Of a DNA stretch of 64,000 nucleotides, positions 25,565 to 34,995 are shown one piece after another; positions within the stretch are counted from its first letter, which is position 1, and each line of letters begins with the position of its first letter. The notes under the pieces were generated by a model that saw nothing but the letters and a program-made list of their open reading frames with translations, was not told the DNA's origin and searched no databases. The stretch comes from an uncultured Bacteroidota bacterium (GTDB lineage: Bacteria; Bacteroidota; Bacteroidia; Chitinophagales; Chitinophagaceae). The stretch is taken from contig CAIVEW010000004.1 in assembly GCA_903905065.1 (NCBI GenBank), forward strand, positions 1 through 64,000, in the 5' to 3' direction. The position numbers and the translations under genes were made by a program.

Positions 25565-27007
25565 TCAGGAGTTTTTTCTTATCAGCGGTACTTTTTCCGT
25601 TGTGCCTGCTTTATAAAGTGTAAAATAAGGCGATGCAGCGTTAAGCACATAATCTATTTTATAACCCCTTGGCAGTACCGATTGCAACAGGAACGCATCA
25701 TCCCATGTAGGTATCTCTATTTTAGATACATTGTCACGCACTATTTCCTGTGCAACAGCTACATGGTTGTACTCCACATTTGTATTGATCTTCCTTGCCG
25801 CAATGGCAAACAACACGCAAGCCGGGAGAATGATCACCGCCATTGAAGCCACCTTTAAGGCTTTATGAACCTTCTCCGACTTGCTGATCAAATACAGTGT
25901 ATAAGCAGTGAACAGGCAAGCAAACGGAATGCAAAAGGAATGGTACCGGTTATACAATGCTGTATAGTGGCCCGACTTAAAACATAGCAGCGCGAGGAAT
26001 ACGGTGCCACTGGCTCCCAGCAGCAGCAGCAGGTTAAGGTTGCGTTTCTCCTCTTTATTTTCCGCTGATCTTATCGCGCCCAAATACAAGTTACCCAGCA
26101 GCAGGATAGAGAAAACTACAGCCACAGCCTTCTCTCTGAAAGCTGGGAACACAGCCTTAAAGTCAACCGCACCCATTGCAAAGCTGCGGAACAAAACATG
26201 CACCGCACTGAATGGCAGACTTGCAGCCTTTTCCTGGAACCGCTCATTCTGGTGGCTCATATACTTCAGTCCTACAAACGCAAACCCCAGGTAAACAGCG
26301 ATTAAAGCCACAGGTGCCGCCATCGCCATTATGTTCTTGCCCCTGAACAACCCAGCCTTTTTGTTCACTACGAGGTAGCCCAGGAAAACAAGTATCACGT
26401 ACAGGCTCAGGAAGTGCGATAACACCGCTCCCACAGAGAATAGCGCCAGCAGGAAAAGATATCCAGGTTTCTCTTCCTCATACATGAATTTGTAAAAGAA
26501 GATGGCCGCTAACGTAACAAAGCACGTGCCCAACTCATAGGCCCGTATCTCATGGCTCATACCTATAAAGTTAAGGTCGGCTGCCAGCAGCAGTATAGCC
26601 ACCGCAGTAAAAATACTGTCTTTAAAGATCAACCCGCACAACGCAAAAGACGCAAGTAGTGTAACAATCGCGCACAGCTTGGAGAACAGCACATACATAC
26701 CAATACCGTTTCCAAACAGCAGCGTGAAATAGTGCAGCTTCATATTATATACAAAGCTGTTTGCATTGTCGATCACGGTAGCTTTGTATACGTTGCTCAA
26801 GGTATTCATTTGCTCCAGTGTCGCAGAGCTCACTGTTGTTGCGCCGCCCATCTGGCTGGGTGAGTCATGGCTGATGCCCTTGCTGCAAAGCATGGAAATC
26901 GTCTCGTCATACCATATTTCTTTTCGCAGCGGCAATATCAGCACTGCGGCAATTGCCGCAAGCAGGCAGAGTATATTTATTTTTTTTGCGAGTTCTAAGC
27001 TGATCAT
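25565..27007 (-). CDS. GT39-like membrane glycosyltransferase (copy 1)
   Basis: 480 aa, about 10-12 predicted transmembrane segments. After the first helix lies WYDETISML, the acidic first periplasmic loop typical of GT39/ArnT/PMT-like GT-C enzymes that use polyprenyl-phosphate sugars. The C-terminal soluble domain is short. It shares layout with the next gene upstream (FDEPFQIMCSHG versus YDETISMLCSKG). With the DPM-like GT2 it could add sugars to a lipid or protein at the outer face of the membrane. Confidence 0.75.
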   Translation of the reverse strand: MISLELAKKINILCLLAAIAAVLILPLRKEIWYDETISMLCSKGISHDSPSQMGGATTVSSATLEQMNTLSNVYKATVIDNANSFVYNMKLHYFTLLFGNGIGMYVLFSKLCAIVTLLASFALCGLIFKDSIFTAVAILLLAADLNFIGMSHEIRAYELGTCFVTLAAIFFYKFMYEEEKPGYLFLLALFSVGAVLSHFLSLYVILVFLGYLVVNKKAGLFRGKNIMAMAAPVALIAVYLGFAFVGLKYMSHQNERFQEKAASLPFSAVHVLFRSFAMGAVDFKAVFPAFREKAVAVVFSILLLGNLYLGAIRSAENKEEKRNLNLLLLLGASGTVFLALLCFKSGHYTALYNRYHSFCIPFACLFTAYTLYLISKSEKVHKALKVASMAVIILPACVLFAIAARKINTNVEYNHVAVAQEIVRDNVSKIEIPTWDDAFLLQSVLPRGYKIDYVLNAASPYFTLYKAGTTEKVPLIRKNS

Positions 27008-27060
27008 TTTCTCTGCTCCTTATAATAATTCTTTATTAATTGTGATAACTCTCGCCAGTA

Positions 27061-27101
27061 CTCGACCTCACCCGCTCTCTTGGAAAGGGTGGGGTGAGGC
27101 C
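27061..27101. repeat. REP-like intergenic block (CCTCACC...GGTGAGG)
   Basis: C-rich then G-rich arms, CCTCACCC (27066-27073) and GGGTGAGG (27091-27098 region), around a CTCTCTTGGAAAG loop. Same class as the blocks at 10801, 17100 and 28652. Confidence 0.5.
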
Positions 27102-27102
27102 A

Positions 27103-28557
27103 CTAAAACATTACCACCAGCCCATTGTCGGGGAAACGGAATTTTTCTGTTACGTGCTCCTCCTGATCATATAAAGCCGCGCTGTCTGATGCGGTGTTCA
27201 GTATATAGGTCATGTTATAATTTACCGGCAATAGCGAATTTATGAATACCGCATCTACGGCACGTGGCACCTGCATTTTATGGATGTCTTTATTTTTTAT
27301 CTCACGTACTGCGCTAAGCTGGTTGCACTCCAGCCCATTATCACGTTGCCGCCTGTGTGTTGCCATAAATTTATAAAATCCCGGTGCCACCAGCAGGGTC
27401 ACGACCGCTATTCTTACTGCCAGGTTTATCCTTTCATGTGTGCATAGCTGCCTTATGAACAGCGCGATGAACAGAACGCAAAATGGCATACTGAACAAAA
27501 AGTAACGGTAGCTGAACAGCATATTGTTTCTCGTGGCTACCGCCATCGCAGTAATGAAAAAACAACTGAATATCCCCAGCACAAACAACAGGCTGAATCT
27601 TTTCCTATTCTCTTTGTCGGCTACTAATTTCCATATGCCGGCCAGGTACACCAGCAGCACTATAAGTGCAGAACCTGCAAGCACCGCCCCTTTATTTTTG
27701 AACAAGGGATAATACACCTGGAAATTCACCGCAACGCTCCGCAGAAACTGCGATGCGGCGGGCCGGAAGCCAATGTTATTGTTGATCTTTATATGCTGGC
27801 TTTCGACATAATGTTGGTAACGGTCGGTTGTCTGCAGCGGGTTCTGGTGAAAGAGGAAATACACCAGCAGGAGCACTATCGGTATGGCGAGCGCCGTGAT
27901 ATTTCTCCAGGTAAAGAACTTCATCTTCTCTTTTGCCAGTATGGCCACGGGATATACCAGGATAACGTAGATCGTAAAGTAGTGCGAAATAATACCTAAT
28001 GCACACCATATACTCAGCCACTGGAGGTTCTTAAGGCTCTTTTCTTCAAACAGGTACCTGAAAAAATATATGCCGGACATGATTGTCATGAACAGGCCCA
28101 TAATGTAATGCCTGATCGAGTATGCCTGGCTGAGGAACATGATGTCAGTGAAGAACAGTATGAGCGCCACTGAAGTATAGATGTTGTCGCCAATCACCTT
28201 GCGGCACAAAACATAAAAAGCCAGCAGGCAAAGCAGGGCCCAAAACACCGAGAAGTACACATCAACATTAAGGTCATTGCCAAATGCCTGGTTTAGGTAG
28301 TGCAGCAATACATAATGGATACTATCGCCGCCCAGCTTAAAAACCGTACGAAATGTATTTACCTTATTGAGGTCTGCAGAGGTGAATGTGCCCATGTCGG
28401 TAAATTGCTGCACATTTCTCAGGGTAACGCCGTGGCTGCACATGATCTGGAATGGCTCATCAAAATAAAGCTGCTTCTTCGGGCATAGCGCCACTGTCAG
28501 CACCATACATGCCAACAGCACAAAAAGATTCACCTTCTTTACCTTCCCCGTATTCAT
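27103..28557 (-). CDS. GT39-like membrane glycosyltransferase (copy 2)
   Basis: 484 aa, multi-spanning (about 10-12 segments), with YFDEPFQIMCSHG after the first helix, then long TM-rich region and a short C-terminal tail ending near GLVVMF. Paralogue of the gene at 25565-27007, from which it is separated by 95 nt containing a REP-like block. Likely GT-C fold and polyprenyl-phosphate-sugar donor use; acceptor unknown. Confidence 0.72.
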   Translation of the reverse strand: MNTGKVKKVNLFVLLACMVLTVALCPKKQLYFDEPFQIMCSHGVTLRNVQQFTDMGTFTSADLNKVNTFRTVFKLGGDSIHYVLLHYLNQAFGNDLNVDVYFSVFWALLCLLAFYVLCRKVIGDNIYTSVALILFFTDIMFLSQAYSIRHYIMGLFMTIMSGIYFFRYLFEEKSLKNLQWLSIWCALGIISHYFTIYVILVYPVAILAKEKMKFFTWRNITALAIPIVLLLVYFLFHQNPLQTTDRYQHYVESQHIKINNNIGFRPAASQFLRSVAVNFQVYYPLFKNKGAVLAGSALIVLLVYLAGIWKLVADKENRKRFSLLFVLGIFSCFFITAMAVATRNNMLFSYRYFLFSMPFCVLFIALFIRQLCTHERINLAVRIAVVTLLVAPGFYKFMATHRRQRDNGLECNQLSAVREIKNKDIHKMQVPRAVDAVFINSLLPVNYNMTYILNTASDSAALYDQEEHVTEKFRFPDNGLVVMF

Positions 28558-28651
28558 CGTTTATTTATCTCCGAAAATTAATAAGAATTAAGTGATAAGA
28601 AGTAAAGAAGTGTTAGCAACGGTTGGGTTGGTCGACTCGCGCCTACGCTAC

Positions 28652-28706
28652 TTCACCCTCTCCCCCGTCTGCCGACAGGCAGGTTCGGAGAGGGCCGGGG
28701 AGAGGT
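28652..28706. repeat. REP-like composite block
   Basis: CCCTCTCCC / GGAGAGGGC arms flank a nested CTGCC-gaca-GGCAG hairpin (28669-28682), so one REP type appears inserted into another. It lies directly after the stop of the GT2 gene (minus strand), between it and the GT39-like gene. Confidence 0.55.
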
Positions 28707-28708
28707 TT

Positions 28709-29455
28709 CTACGGGTTCAGCCGCCCCATCTTAAAATCCAGCAGCAGCTTCAGCGTTTGCTTCATGGTCTTCTGCACATTCATCTTGCTCACCCCCTGCT
28801 TCAGATCATAACGCAGTATCATGGGCACCTCGTTCATGGTAGCGCTCTGGCTGGCCACCTTCAGCAGCACCTCCACCATACATCCAAAACCCTTCTGGGT
28901 AATAAACTTATCACCGTAGAAGTTTATCGTCTTCCGCAGCATATCCACCCGGTAAGCCCGGAAGCCGCAGGTGTAATCCTTTATCCCCTCAAAACCCACC
29001 AGCACCCGGAACAAAAAACCCGCCGCCCAGCTAAAGAACTTTCGCGACTTTTTCAGGCCCTTTATCCTCGCCCCCGGTTGGTACCGGCTAGCGATCACCA
29101 AGTCGCTCCCCTCCGCTATCTGCAGCGCCATCCGCTGTATCAGGAAGGGCGTCTGGCTGTCGTCGGCGTCCATCGTCACTATTATATCCGTATCCTTCAG
29201 TCCCTCCTGTGCTTTGCGCAGGCCCTTGTTTATGGCACCCGCAAGGCCGCCATTTGGCTGTATGTCCAGCACATCTACCTTTATATCTCCCTTAAAATTT
29301 TTGGCTATTTCCAGTGTCCGGTCCTTGCTGCCATCATTCACCACCAGCACGCTCGCATCCCATTTAAAAAGATTGTAGGCATCATTTATCCTGTTCAGCA
29401 GGGGCGGTAAAGACTCCTCCTCATTGTATGCCGGCAACACAATCCTTATATGCAT
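28709..29455 (-). CDS. Glycosyltransferase family 2, dolichyl-phosphate-mannose-synthase-like
   Basis: 248 aa, cytoplasmic GT-A fold. LPAYNEEES at the N-terminus, VVNDGSKD, the DXD-like MDADDSQ, and IASRYQPGA; the C-terminal half has CGFRAYR and GFGCMVEVLLK. No C-terminal membrane anchor. DPM1-type enzymes make polyprenyl-phosphate sugars, the donors for GT39-like enzymes encoded next to it, so a three-gene pathway is likely. Confidence 0.88.
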   Translation of the reverse strand: MHIRIVLPAYNEEESLPPLLNRINDAYNLFKWDASVLVVNDGSKDRTLEIAKNFKGDIKVDVLDIQPNGGLAGAINKGLRKAQEGLKDTDIIVTMDADDSQTPFLIQRMALQIAEGSDLVIASRYQPGARIKGLKKSRKFFSWAAGFLFRVLVGFEGIKDYTCGFRAYRVDMLRKTINFYGDKFITQKGFGCMVEVLLKVASQSATMNEVPMILRYDLKQGVSKMNVQKTMKQTLKLLLDFKMGRLNP

Positions 29456-29462
29456 ATTTCTC

Positions 29463-29496
29463 TAGTCGTAAGTAGTTAGTCGTAAGTCGTAAGTTA
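29463..29496. repeat. Short tandem AGTCGTAAG-type repeat, locus 1
   Basis: Imperfect tandem copies of AGTCGTAAG within the 275-nt gap after the GT2 start. Related runs occur at 35710-35736 (opposite orientation) and 61403-61436. Confidence 0.6.
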
Positions 29497-29586
29497 CTGC
29501 AGCGGGTATCAATTTTGTAAAAAAAGCAAAATTGAAATACGTGTCATGGTGAGCCCCGCCGAACCATGACAAGCCGAATAAAACAC

Positions 29587-29691
29587 TTAGCTAAATAGCG
29601 TCTGATAGCCGTTAGCTTTTGGTGCCTTTTCTGATGCGCTAAAGTAATCTATTTTCTTTCCGCTGCCAAAGTAAGGCTTGTCCAATATCAT
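29587..29691 (-). CDS. Possible 34-aa small ORF
   Basis: Minus-strand ATG frame beginning MILDKPYFGSGKK, Lys/Tyr-rich, ending in a TAA. Codon use is coding-like but nothing else supports it: no promoter box and no family known to me. It could be a relic C-terminus; the open frame reaches a few codons before the ATG. Kept with low confidence because the gap between GT2 and the MORN/TPR gene is otherwise empty. Confidence 0.2.
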   Translation of the reverse strand: MILDKPYFGSGKKIDYFSASEKAPKANGYQTLFS

Positions 29692-29730
29692 CGGACGAAA
29701 TACGTGGACATTCAGAGTGACAATTCGTAA

Positions 29731-30897
29731 CTATTTACAATACTGCTGCACCAGCCTTTCCATAATTGCAGACTGGTTCACTCCCAGTAGGAAGAATCTA
29801 AGCGTTATACTATGATCCTGCTGCTGCAGCATAGCTATAGTGCTTAGGTCGTCGCAGAGTTTATCTTTTTCTTCCTTAGGCATTTCAGTATCGTAGTCTT
29901 CATCTTCGCTATCATGTTTCTTTTTTTTACTGCTGTTCAGAACCGCATATGTCTTGATCCTTGCAAAAATTCTTTCGTTGACAGCATCTGTATAAAGGGG
30001 TTCCAGCAGTATCGCTATATCCAGGTCTTTGATGGCTGCATCAAAATGCTTCAACCTCACTTCCAGCAATGCTTTTGCGTTGTAAATGTCAGAAATATCC
30101 GGCCGCATCGTGACGGCATTTTCATAGCACTGCATCGCCTGGCCCGCATCTCCGTCTTTTAGATAAGTTTGCGCTTTGTCAAGCAACCGCGTCCACTGTA
30201 TGTCTTCTTTGGGCACTACCTTTTCCCCTTTTTCATAAAACATTCTGCCTTTGATTTTTCCGGTCGAGTACCAGTCCGTCCAAACACCCGTTTTCAGGCT
30301 GTCACTGTGCTTTCCGGTTATGCGTATATTCCCATTGGGGAAGTACTCGCTGGCGGCCCCGTCCAGTTTGCCCTTTTTCATAAATGCAGACAGTTTTTTC
30401 GTTACGCCATCTTCATAGTACATCGTAAGGCTATCGTCAAGAAATCCGTTCAGAATAGTTCCCTTCGCAAGCATTCGCCCGGAAAAATAGTAATTGATAA
30501 ATTTCCCCGTGTACGGCGTCTTACTGTCTTTCAGATATATCTTTCCATCTTCCCGGAAGGTCAGGTTGTACAAAAAAGTAGGTATTCGCTTTATGTCATC
30601 AGGTCTTTTGTGGTATTCATTTGTGGTGATAACCACCAAAGTGTCAACGCCCTCATAACCTACGTACTCGATCTTTTTCTTGTCAAATATTTTCTCCTTG
30701 CTATAGATATCCTTGTTGTCTATATAGAACACCCGCGAAAACATATATCGCTCATCGTGGGGTATCATTGGCACATAATCTACTACGTATAGCACGTTTT
30801 CAAGAACCTTGTTTTTAGTCTTGTAGCGTTGTGCCTGCGCAGGAGTCAATGTCACAGCAAAACAGAAAAAGAGAAGCAAGTACGGTTTTATGGTCAT
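29731..30897 (-). CDS. Exported MORN-variant and TPR-repeat protein
   Basis: 388 aa from the ATG at 30897, which begins a signal peptide (to about residue 22, AQAQ); the longer frame adds a 36-residue hydrophilic leader. The middle (about 130-240) has MORN_2 repeats: YTGKFINYYFSGRM, KGKLDGAASEYFPNGN, LKTGVWTDWYSTGK. A short TPR region follows (about 250-330), then an Asp/Glu/Lys-rich stretch. Likely periplasmic or outer-membrane associated scaffold; role unknown. Confidence 0.75.
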   Translation of the reverse strand: MTIKPYLLLFFCFAVTLTPAQAQRYKTKNKVLENVLYVVDYVPMIPHDERYMFSRVFYIDNKDIYSKEKIFDKKKIEYVGYEGVDTLVVITTNEYHKRPDDIKRIPTFLYNLTFREDGKIYLKDSKTPYTGKFINYYFSGRMLAKGTILNGFLDDSLTMYYEDGVTKKLSAFMKKGKLDGAASEYFPNGNIRITGKHSDSLKTGVWTDWYSTGKIKGRMFYEKGEKVVPKEDIQWTRLLDKAQTYLKDGDAGQAMQCYENAVTMRPDISDIYNAKALLEVRLKHFDAAIKDLDIAILLEPLYTDAVNERIFARIKTYAVLNSSKKKKHDSEDEDYDTEMPKEEKDKLCDDLSTIAMLQQQDHSITLRFFLLGVNQSAIMERLVQQYCK

Positions 30898-31376
30898 CTC
30901 ACAATAAAGAAAAAACATTTTTTCAATATTGGCTTTTTTTATTTTTTGTAAAGCGTTTACAGATAGTGCAAAAGCTGCCAATAAATTTGTGGACATCTTT
31001 TCCATTTGCCACGCACATGCGGCACACTTTTTGACGCTAATAAACTCCCAAAGCCAGGTGCATTTCGGCAGTAAACAAAAAAAAGGATTACCGATCAGCG
31101 AAATCGAAAAATCAGGCTAATCCGCGATTCGCAGGTGAGCAAAAGTGAGCAACTTTTGAGCAAGAAGTGGGCGATGAAAATGTGGGCAAGTTTGTTTAGA
31201 TTGTTGACTATCAATACCAATGTGAGCAACAAGCATTTTTTTTAGAAAAAAGCCTGCCTGCCGGTAGGCAGGTGAGCAATTTTAAGGCTGCATGGGGCAA
31301 TCAGGAAAATCAAATAACCAATAAACCTGCCTGCATGCCGGCAGCTCAGTTCAGACCTTATTCGTACTTTAGTTGC
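30898..31376. other. Gene-free interval with GTGAGCAA repeats and REP-like palindromes
   Basis: No supportable gene between divergent genes. It holds five scattered copies of GTGAGCAA or close variants (31134-31280), a hairpin CCTGCC-ggta-GGCAGG (31257-31272) and a palindrome TGCCGGCA (31336-31343). A TACTTTAG sequence (31365-31372), one mismatch from a -7 box, precedes the MBL gene. Confidence 0.55.
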
Positions 31377-32783
31377 ATGAAGATCACCTTTCATGGCGCT
31401 GCCAGAACAGTAACCGGCTCTAAACATTTACTACACATTAACCCCAACAAGAACATCCTGCTCGACTGCGGCATGTTCCAGGGCCTGGGCAAGGAAACGC
31501 TGGAGCTCAACAGCAACTGGGGTTTTGAGCCCAAAGACGTAACCTATGTGATCATATCGCACGCGCATATAGACCACATCGGCCTGCTGCCAAAACTGGT
31601 AAAGGACGGTTACAAAGGCAAGATATTCTGCACTCCGCAAACAGTAGAACTGGCAAAGATCATGCTACTCGATTCTGCCCACATCCAGGAAAGTGATGTG
31701 GAGCACATCAACAGGATACACGAGCGGCAGGGTCGCGAAGAAGTAGCGGCTTTGTATACAGAGGAAGATGCCAATAACGTGTTTCCTTTGTTCGTGCCAA
31801 TACCGTTTGATGTTCCCACAAGGATAGATGAGGATGTAGAATTGCTGTACAAAGATTGTGGCCATATACTCGGTGCCGCATCTGTTAACCTGAGGGTGAA
31901 GGAGAACGGCCGGGAGACGCGTATCACCTTTAGCGGGGATGTAGGTCGCTATAACGACCTTATTCTCCGCAACCCCGAGCCATTCCCACAGGCTGATTAT
32001 ATCCTGATCGAATCCACCTATGGGGACAAGCTCCACGATAAGGTCACACCGGCAACGGAACAATTGCTGAAATTCATTGTGGAAACTTGCCTCAGGAAAA
32101 AGGGTAACCTGGTGATACCATCATTCAGCGTTGGGCGCACACAGGAGTTGTTGTATTTGCTTAATCGTCTTGATACCGAGCGCCGGCTTCCGCCGGTCAA
32201 TTATTACGTAGATAGCCCGCTGTCTATAGAAACAACAGAGATCGTAAAGCACCATCCGGAATGTTTTAACGAGAAAGTACAGGACCTATTGAAGAAGGAT
32301 AATGATGTGTTTGCATTCCCGGGGCTCGTATATACGCGTACGGCTGAGGAATCAATAAAACTAAACTCGCTGAAGGAGCCCTGTGTGATCATTTCAGCAT
32401 CCGGCATGGCGGAGGCGGGTAGGGTAAAGCACCACATTGCCAACAATATCGCCGACCGCAGGAATACAATTCTGATAGTGGGTTATTGTGAGCCGCATTC
32501 CCTGGGCGGCCTGCTGCGCAACGGCGCCCAGCATGTGACCATCTATGGCGAACATCATGATGTAGTAGCGGAAGTTGGCGTCATCCAAAGCCTGAGCGCC
32601 CACGGCGACTATAACGACCTTAGCCAGTGGCTCTCTTGCCAGGATCCACGGCAGGTGCGCAAGCTGTTCATTGTTCATGGTGAATATGAAGTGCAACAGG
32701 CTTTCAGGGAGCGGCTACTCAAAAAAGGTTTTACCGATGTAGAGGTACCCTACCTGCACGAGACCATAGGCCTCGGGGATTAA
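31377..32783 (+). CDS. MBL-fold beta-CASP nuclease-like protein (CPSF/YSH1 type)
   Basis: 468 aa from the ATG at 31377, giving MKITFHGAARTVTGSKHLL, the usual start; the longer frame runs through repeat DNA. Metallo-beta-lactamase motifs: HAHIDHIG, the FSGDVGRY Asp, and later the beta-CASP SASGMAEAGRVKHH and the RMMBL-like HGDYNDL...VHGE segment, ending with LHETIGL. Such proteins are usually Zn-dependent RNA endo/exonucleases; some bacterial members remain uncharacterised. Converges with the SUMF1-type gene. Confidence 0.85.
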   Translation: MKITFHGAARTVTGSKHLLHINPNKNILLDCGMFQGLGKETLELNSNWGFEPKDVTYVIISHAHIDHIGLLPKLVKDGYKGKIFCTPQTVELAKIMLLDSAHIQESDVEHINRIHERQGREEVAALYTEEDANNVFPLFVPIPFDVPTRIDEDVELLYKDCGHILGAASVNLRVKENGRETRITFSGDVGRYNDLILRNPEPFPQADYILIESTYGDKLHDKVTPATEQLLKFIVETCLRKKGNLVIPSFSVGRTQELLYLLNRLDTERRLPPVNYYVDSPLSIETTEIVKHHPECFNEKVQDLLKKDNDVFAFPGLVYTRTAEESIKLNSLKEPCVIISASGMAEAGRVKHHIANNIADRRNTILIVGYCEPHSLGGLLRNGAQHVTIYGEHHDVVAEVGVIQSLSAHGDYNDLSQWLSCQDPRQVRKLFIVHGEYEVQQAFRERLLKKGFTDVEVPYLHETIGLGD

Positions 32784-32866
32784 CCGGAAATTTGATCGCG
32801 ATAGTAATTGGGTGATTTGGGAGTTTGAATCAAGGTAATCCCTTAATCAAATGAATCAAGGTTCCA

Positions 32867-33724
32867 CTATTTGGCGTCTTCAACAACCCTAAACCCAAGT
32901 GAGCTCGACTTTGTATTAGGAAGGTAAGCAGCACGGCGGGTAACGCCAACTTCCTCTGCATTGCTGGCCCATGAACCGCCACGCACTACATGAGAACGGC
33001 CGCCATCCGGGCCTTTAGGATCAGCAGTTGTGCTCTTGCTGCCATAGCCGGTAGCGTAGAAGTCGTTGCACCACTCTTCTACATTGCCGCTCATGTCGTA
33101 GATGCCAATGGCATTGGGTTTCTTCCGGCCTATGGGGTGCACATGGTCTTCCGAGTTGCGGGAAAACCAGGCTACGGTACCCGGGTTGTTTTTGCCAGCA
33201 TAATACTTGCCTTGTTTCTCCTTGGCGGGAATCTTTCTGTTGTCATCAGATACGAGGAGTTCGTTAACGCCCCCGCGGGCTACAATGTTATTATCGTGAT
33301 TTTTGTCCCAGGTCATTTTTTCAGTCGCTCCGCCGCGGGCTGCATATTCCCACTCGGCTTCTGTTGGCAAGCGGTAGTGTTTGCCGGTCTGGCTGTTCAG
33401 CTTCTTGAGAAACTCCTGCACATCGTCCCAGCTTACATTGGTTACGGCGCACTGTCCGCAATCGTATATCGATGGGTTCTTGCCCATTACATCATACCAT
33501 TGGTCCTGTGTTATTTCATAAGCGCCCATGCTAAAGTTACTGAGTACAACTGTATGCAGCGGCTTCCTGTCCTGGGTCTGGTCGTCAGCGCCCAGGTCGA
33601 AACTGCCTCCCTGAACCTTTACAGTAATGATCTGCAAGGGGTCTTTTGCTTTGTTATAGTTTCTCTGAGCAGTGGCAGGCTGTAAGAAAATCAGCATCAG
33701 CAGGGCGGCAAACATTTGTTTCAT
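32867..33724 (-). CDS. Exported SUMF1/formylglycine-generating-enzyme-like domain protein
   Basis: 285 aa with a signal peptide (to about residue 19, ATAQ). Domain motifs: VQGGSFDLG, YEITQDQWYDVMG, VSWDDVQEFLKKLN, YRLPTEAEWEYAARGG, GNVEEWCNDFY, VVRGGSW and LGFRVV. It has the fold of formylglycine-generating enzymes, but in Bacteroidota this fold is often non-enzymatic (for example GldJ and GldK in gliding/secretion). The CxxxC-type catalytic pair is not evident. Gliding-related role is possible, not shown. Confidence 0.85.
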   Translation of the reverse strand: MKQMFAALLMLIFLQPATAQRNYNKAKDPLQIITVKVQGGSFDLGADDQTQDRKPLHTVVLSNFSMGAYEITQDQWYDVMGKNPSIYDCGQCAVTNVSWDDVQEFLKKLNSQTGKHYRLPTEAEWEYAARGGATEKMTWDKNHDNNIVARGGVNELLVSDDNRKIPAKEKQGKYYAGKNNPGTVAWFSRNSEDHVHPIGRKKPNAIGIYDMSGNVEEWCNDFYATGYGSKSTTADPKGPDGGRSHVVRGGSWASNAEEVGVTRRAAYLPNTKSSSLGFRVVEDAK

Positions 33725-33776
33725 ATTCTTTGTATTTAGTCTGAAGTAGAAAGTCTAAAGTTGTTTTATGGTCATT

Positions 33777-34877
33777 CTATTGTTCTTGCATTTGCACCAC
33801 TTTCGTAGGCTCCAGGCTCGCATTGCGGATCGCGATATTCTGCGCAATTCGCTTCGCCAGGTTGATGAAGGCCTCTTTTGCTACCGGCTCATCGTCTATC
33901 ACGGCCGGTATTCCTTTATCCCCTCCCTCACGTATTCCTTGCACCAGTGGTATTTCCCCCAGGAATGGCAGATCAAATTGCTCTGCCATCTTCCGTGCTC
34001 CGCCCTGCCCAAATATATAATATTTATTATCAGGCAGTTCCTGCGGCGTAAAATAAGCCATATTTTCAACAATTCCGAGTATCGGCACGTTGATCTGTTG
34101 TTGTTTGAACATCATAATGGCTTTCCGTGCATCGGCAGCGGCAACAGCCTGTGGGGTGGAAACGATCACAACCCCGGTTACCGGCACAGTCTGCACCATG
34201 GTCAGGTGCACATCGCCCGTACCGGGGGGAAGGTCAATGACCAGGTAATCCAAGTCCTGCCAGTACACATCAGAGATGAACTGTTTCAATGCCGAACTGG
34301 CCATCGGCCCGCGCCAGATCACGGCTTGTTTTTCATCAACCAGCAAACCTATGGACATGGCCTTGATCCCATACCGCTCCAGCGGCACGATCATGCCCTT
34401 ACCATTTACTTCGGTCATTTTGGGGCGTTCGTCTCTGATGCCTAGCATTATTGGGATGGATGGGCCATAAATATCGGCATCCAAAAGCCCCACTGCGGCG
34501 CCTTCTTGTGCCAGGCCAATGGCGAGGTTCACAGCAACCGTGGATTTGCCAACCCCTCCCTTACCTGAAGCCACCATAATAATGTTACGTACTCCCGGCA
34601 ATACAGTTTTATTGTCCTTGCGGTTATTGGTCACATTTGAGGTCATGTATACTTTTACCACTGCTTCTTTATCTACAAGCAGTCTTATGGCATTTACACA
34701 TGCCTTTTCTATCATCTCCTTAAGCGGACAAGCAGGGGTAGTAAGTATCACGGTAAAGGATACATTTTTACCCTCTATCTCTATGTCCTTTACCATGTTC
34801 AGGGTAACAAGGTCTTTACCAAGATCGGGCTCCTGCACCTGGCTCAACGCTTCTATTACCGCTTCTTTTGTTATCAT
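33777..34877 (-). CDS. Mrp/NBP35-family Fe-S cluster carrier ATPase
   Basis: 366 aa from the ATG at 34877; the longer frame crosses the promoter box at 34911-34918 and is rejected. An N-terminal MIP18/DUF59 domain (about 1-90) precedes the P-loop domain: VASGKGGVGKST (deviant Walker A), DADIYGPS, and IDLPPGTGD; later ENMAYF. It holds and delivers Fe-S clusters (ApbC/Mrp type). In many relatives a CxxC follows in the C-terminal part; here only single Cys residues are seen, which is unusual. Divergent from the gene at 34996. Confidence 0.92.
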   Translation of the reverse strand: MITKEAVIEALSQVQEPDLGKDLVTLNMVKDIEIEGKNVSFTVILTTPACPLKEMIEKACVNAIRLLVDKEAVVKVYMTSNVTNNRKDNKTVLPGVRNIIMVASGKGGVGKSTVAVNLAIGLAQEGAAVGLLDADIYGPSIPIMLGIRDERPKMTEVNGKGMIVPLERYGIKAMSIGLLVDEKQAVIWRGPMASSALKQFISDVYWQDLDYLVIDLPPGTGDVHLTMVQTVPVTGVVIVSTPQAVAAADARKAIMMFKQQQINVPILGIVENMAYFTPQELPDNKYYIFGQGGARKMAEQFDLPFLGEIPLVQGIREGGDKGIPAVIDDEPVAKEAFINLAKRIAQNIAIRNASLEPTKVVQMQEQ

Positions 34878-34910
34878 ATAAACCTTTGTTAAAGTGCGTT
34901 TCTCTCGCCG

Positions 34911-34918
34911 CAAAAGTA
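34911..34918 (-). promoter_or_regulatory. Promoter -7 box (TACTTTTG) for the mrp-like gene
   Basis: Exact TAnnTTTG on the minus strand, 33 nt before the ATG at 34877, with a TTG 23 nt further upstream. Confidence 0.6.
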
Positions 34919-34981
34919 CGCTAAACCCGCTTACTTTGTAACAAGTGATTGGGGGATGTGAGTTGATATTTATATAAACTG

Positions 34982-34989
34982 TAGCTTTG
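34982..34989 (+). promoter_or_regulatory. Promoter -7 box (TAGCTTTG), very close to a start codon
   Basis: Exact TAnnTTTG with TTG at 34963-34965 (16-nt spacer). It ends 6 nt before the ATG at 34996, implying a leaderless or almost leaderless mRNA. Confidence 0.6.
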
Positions 34990-34995
34990 CAATAC

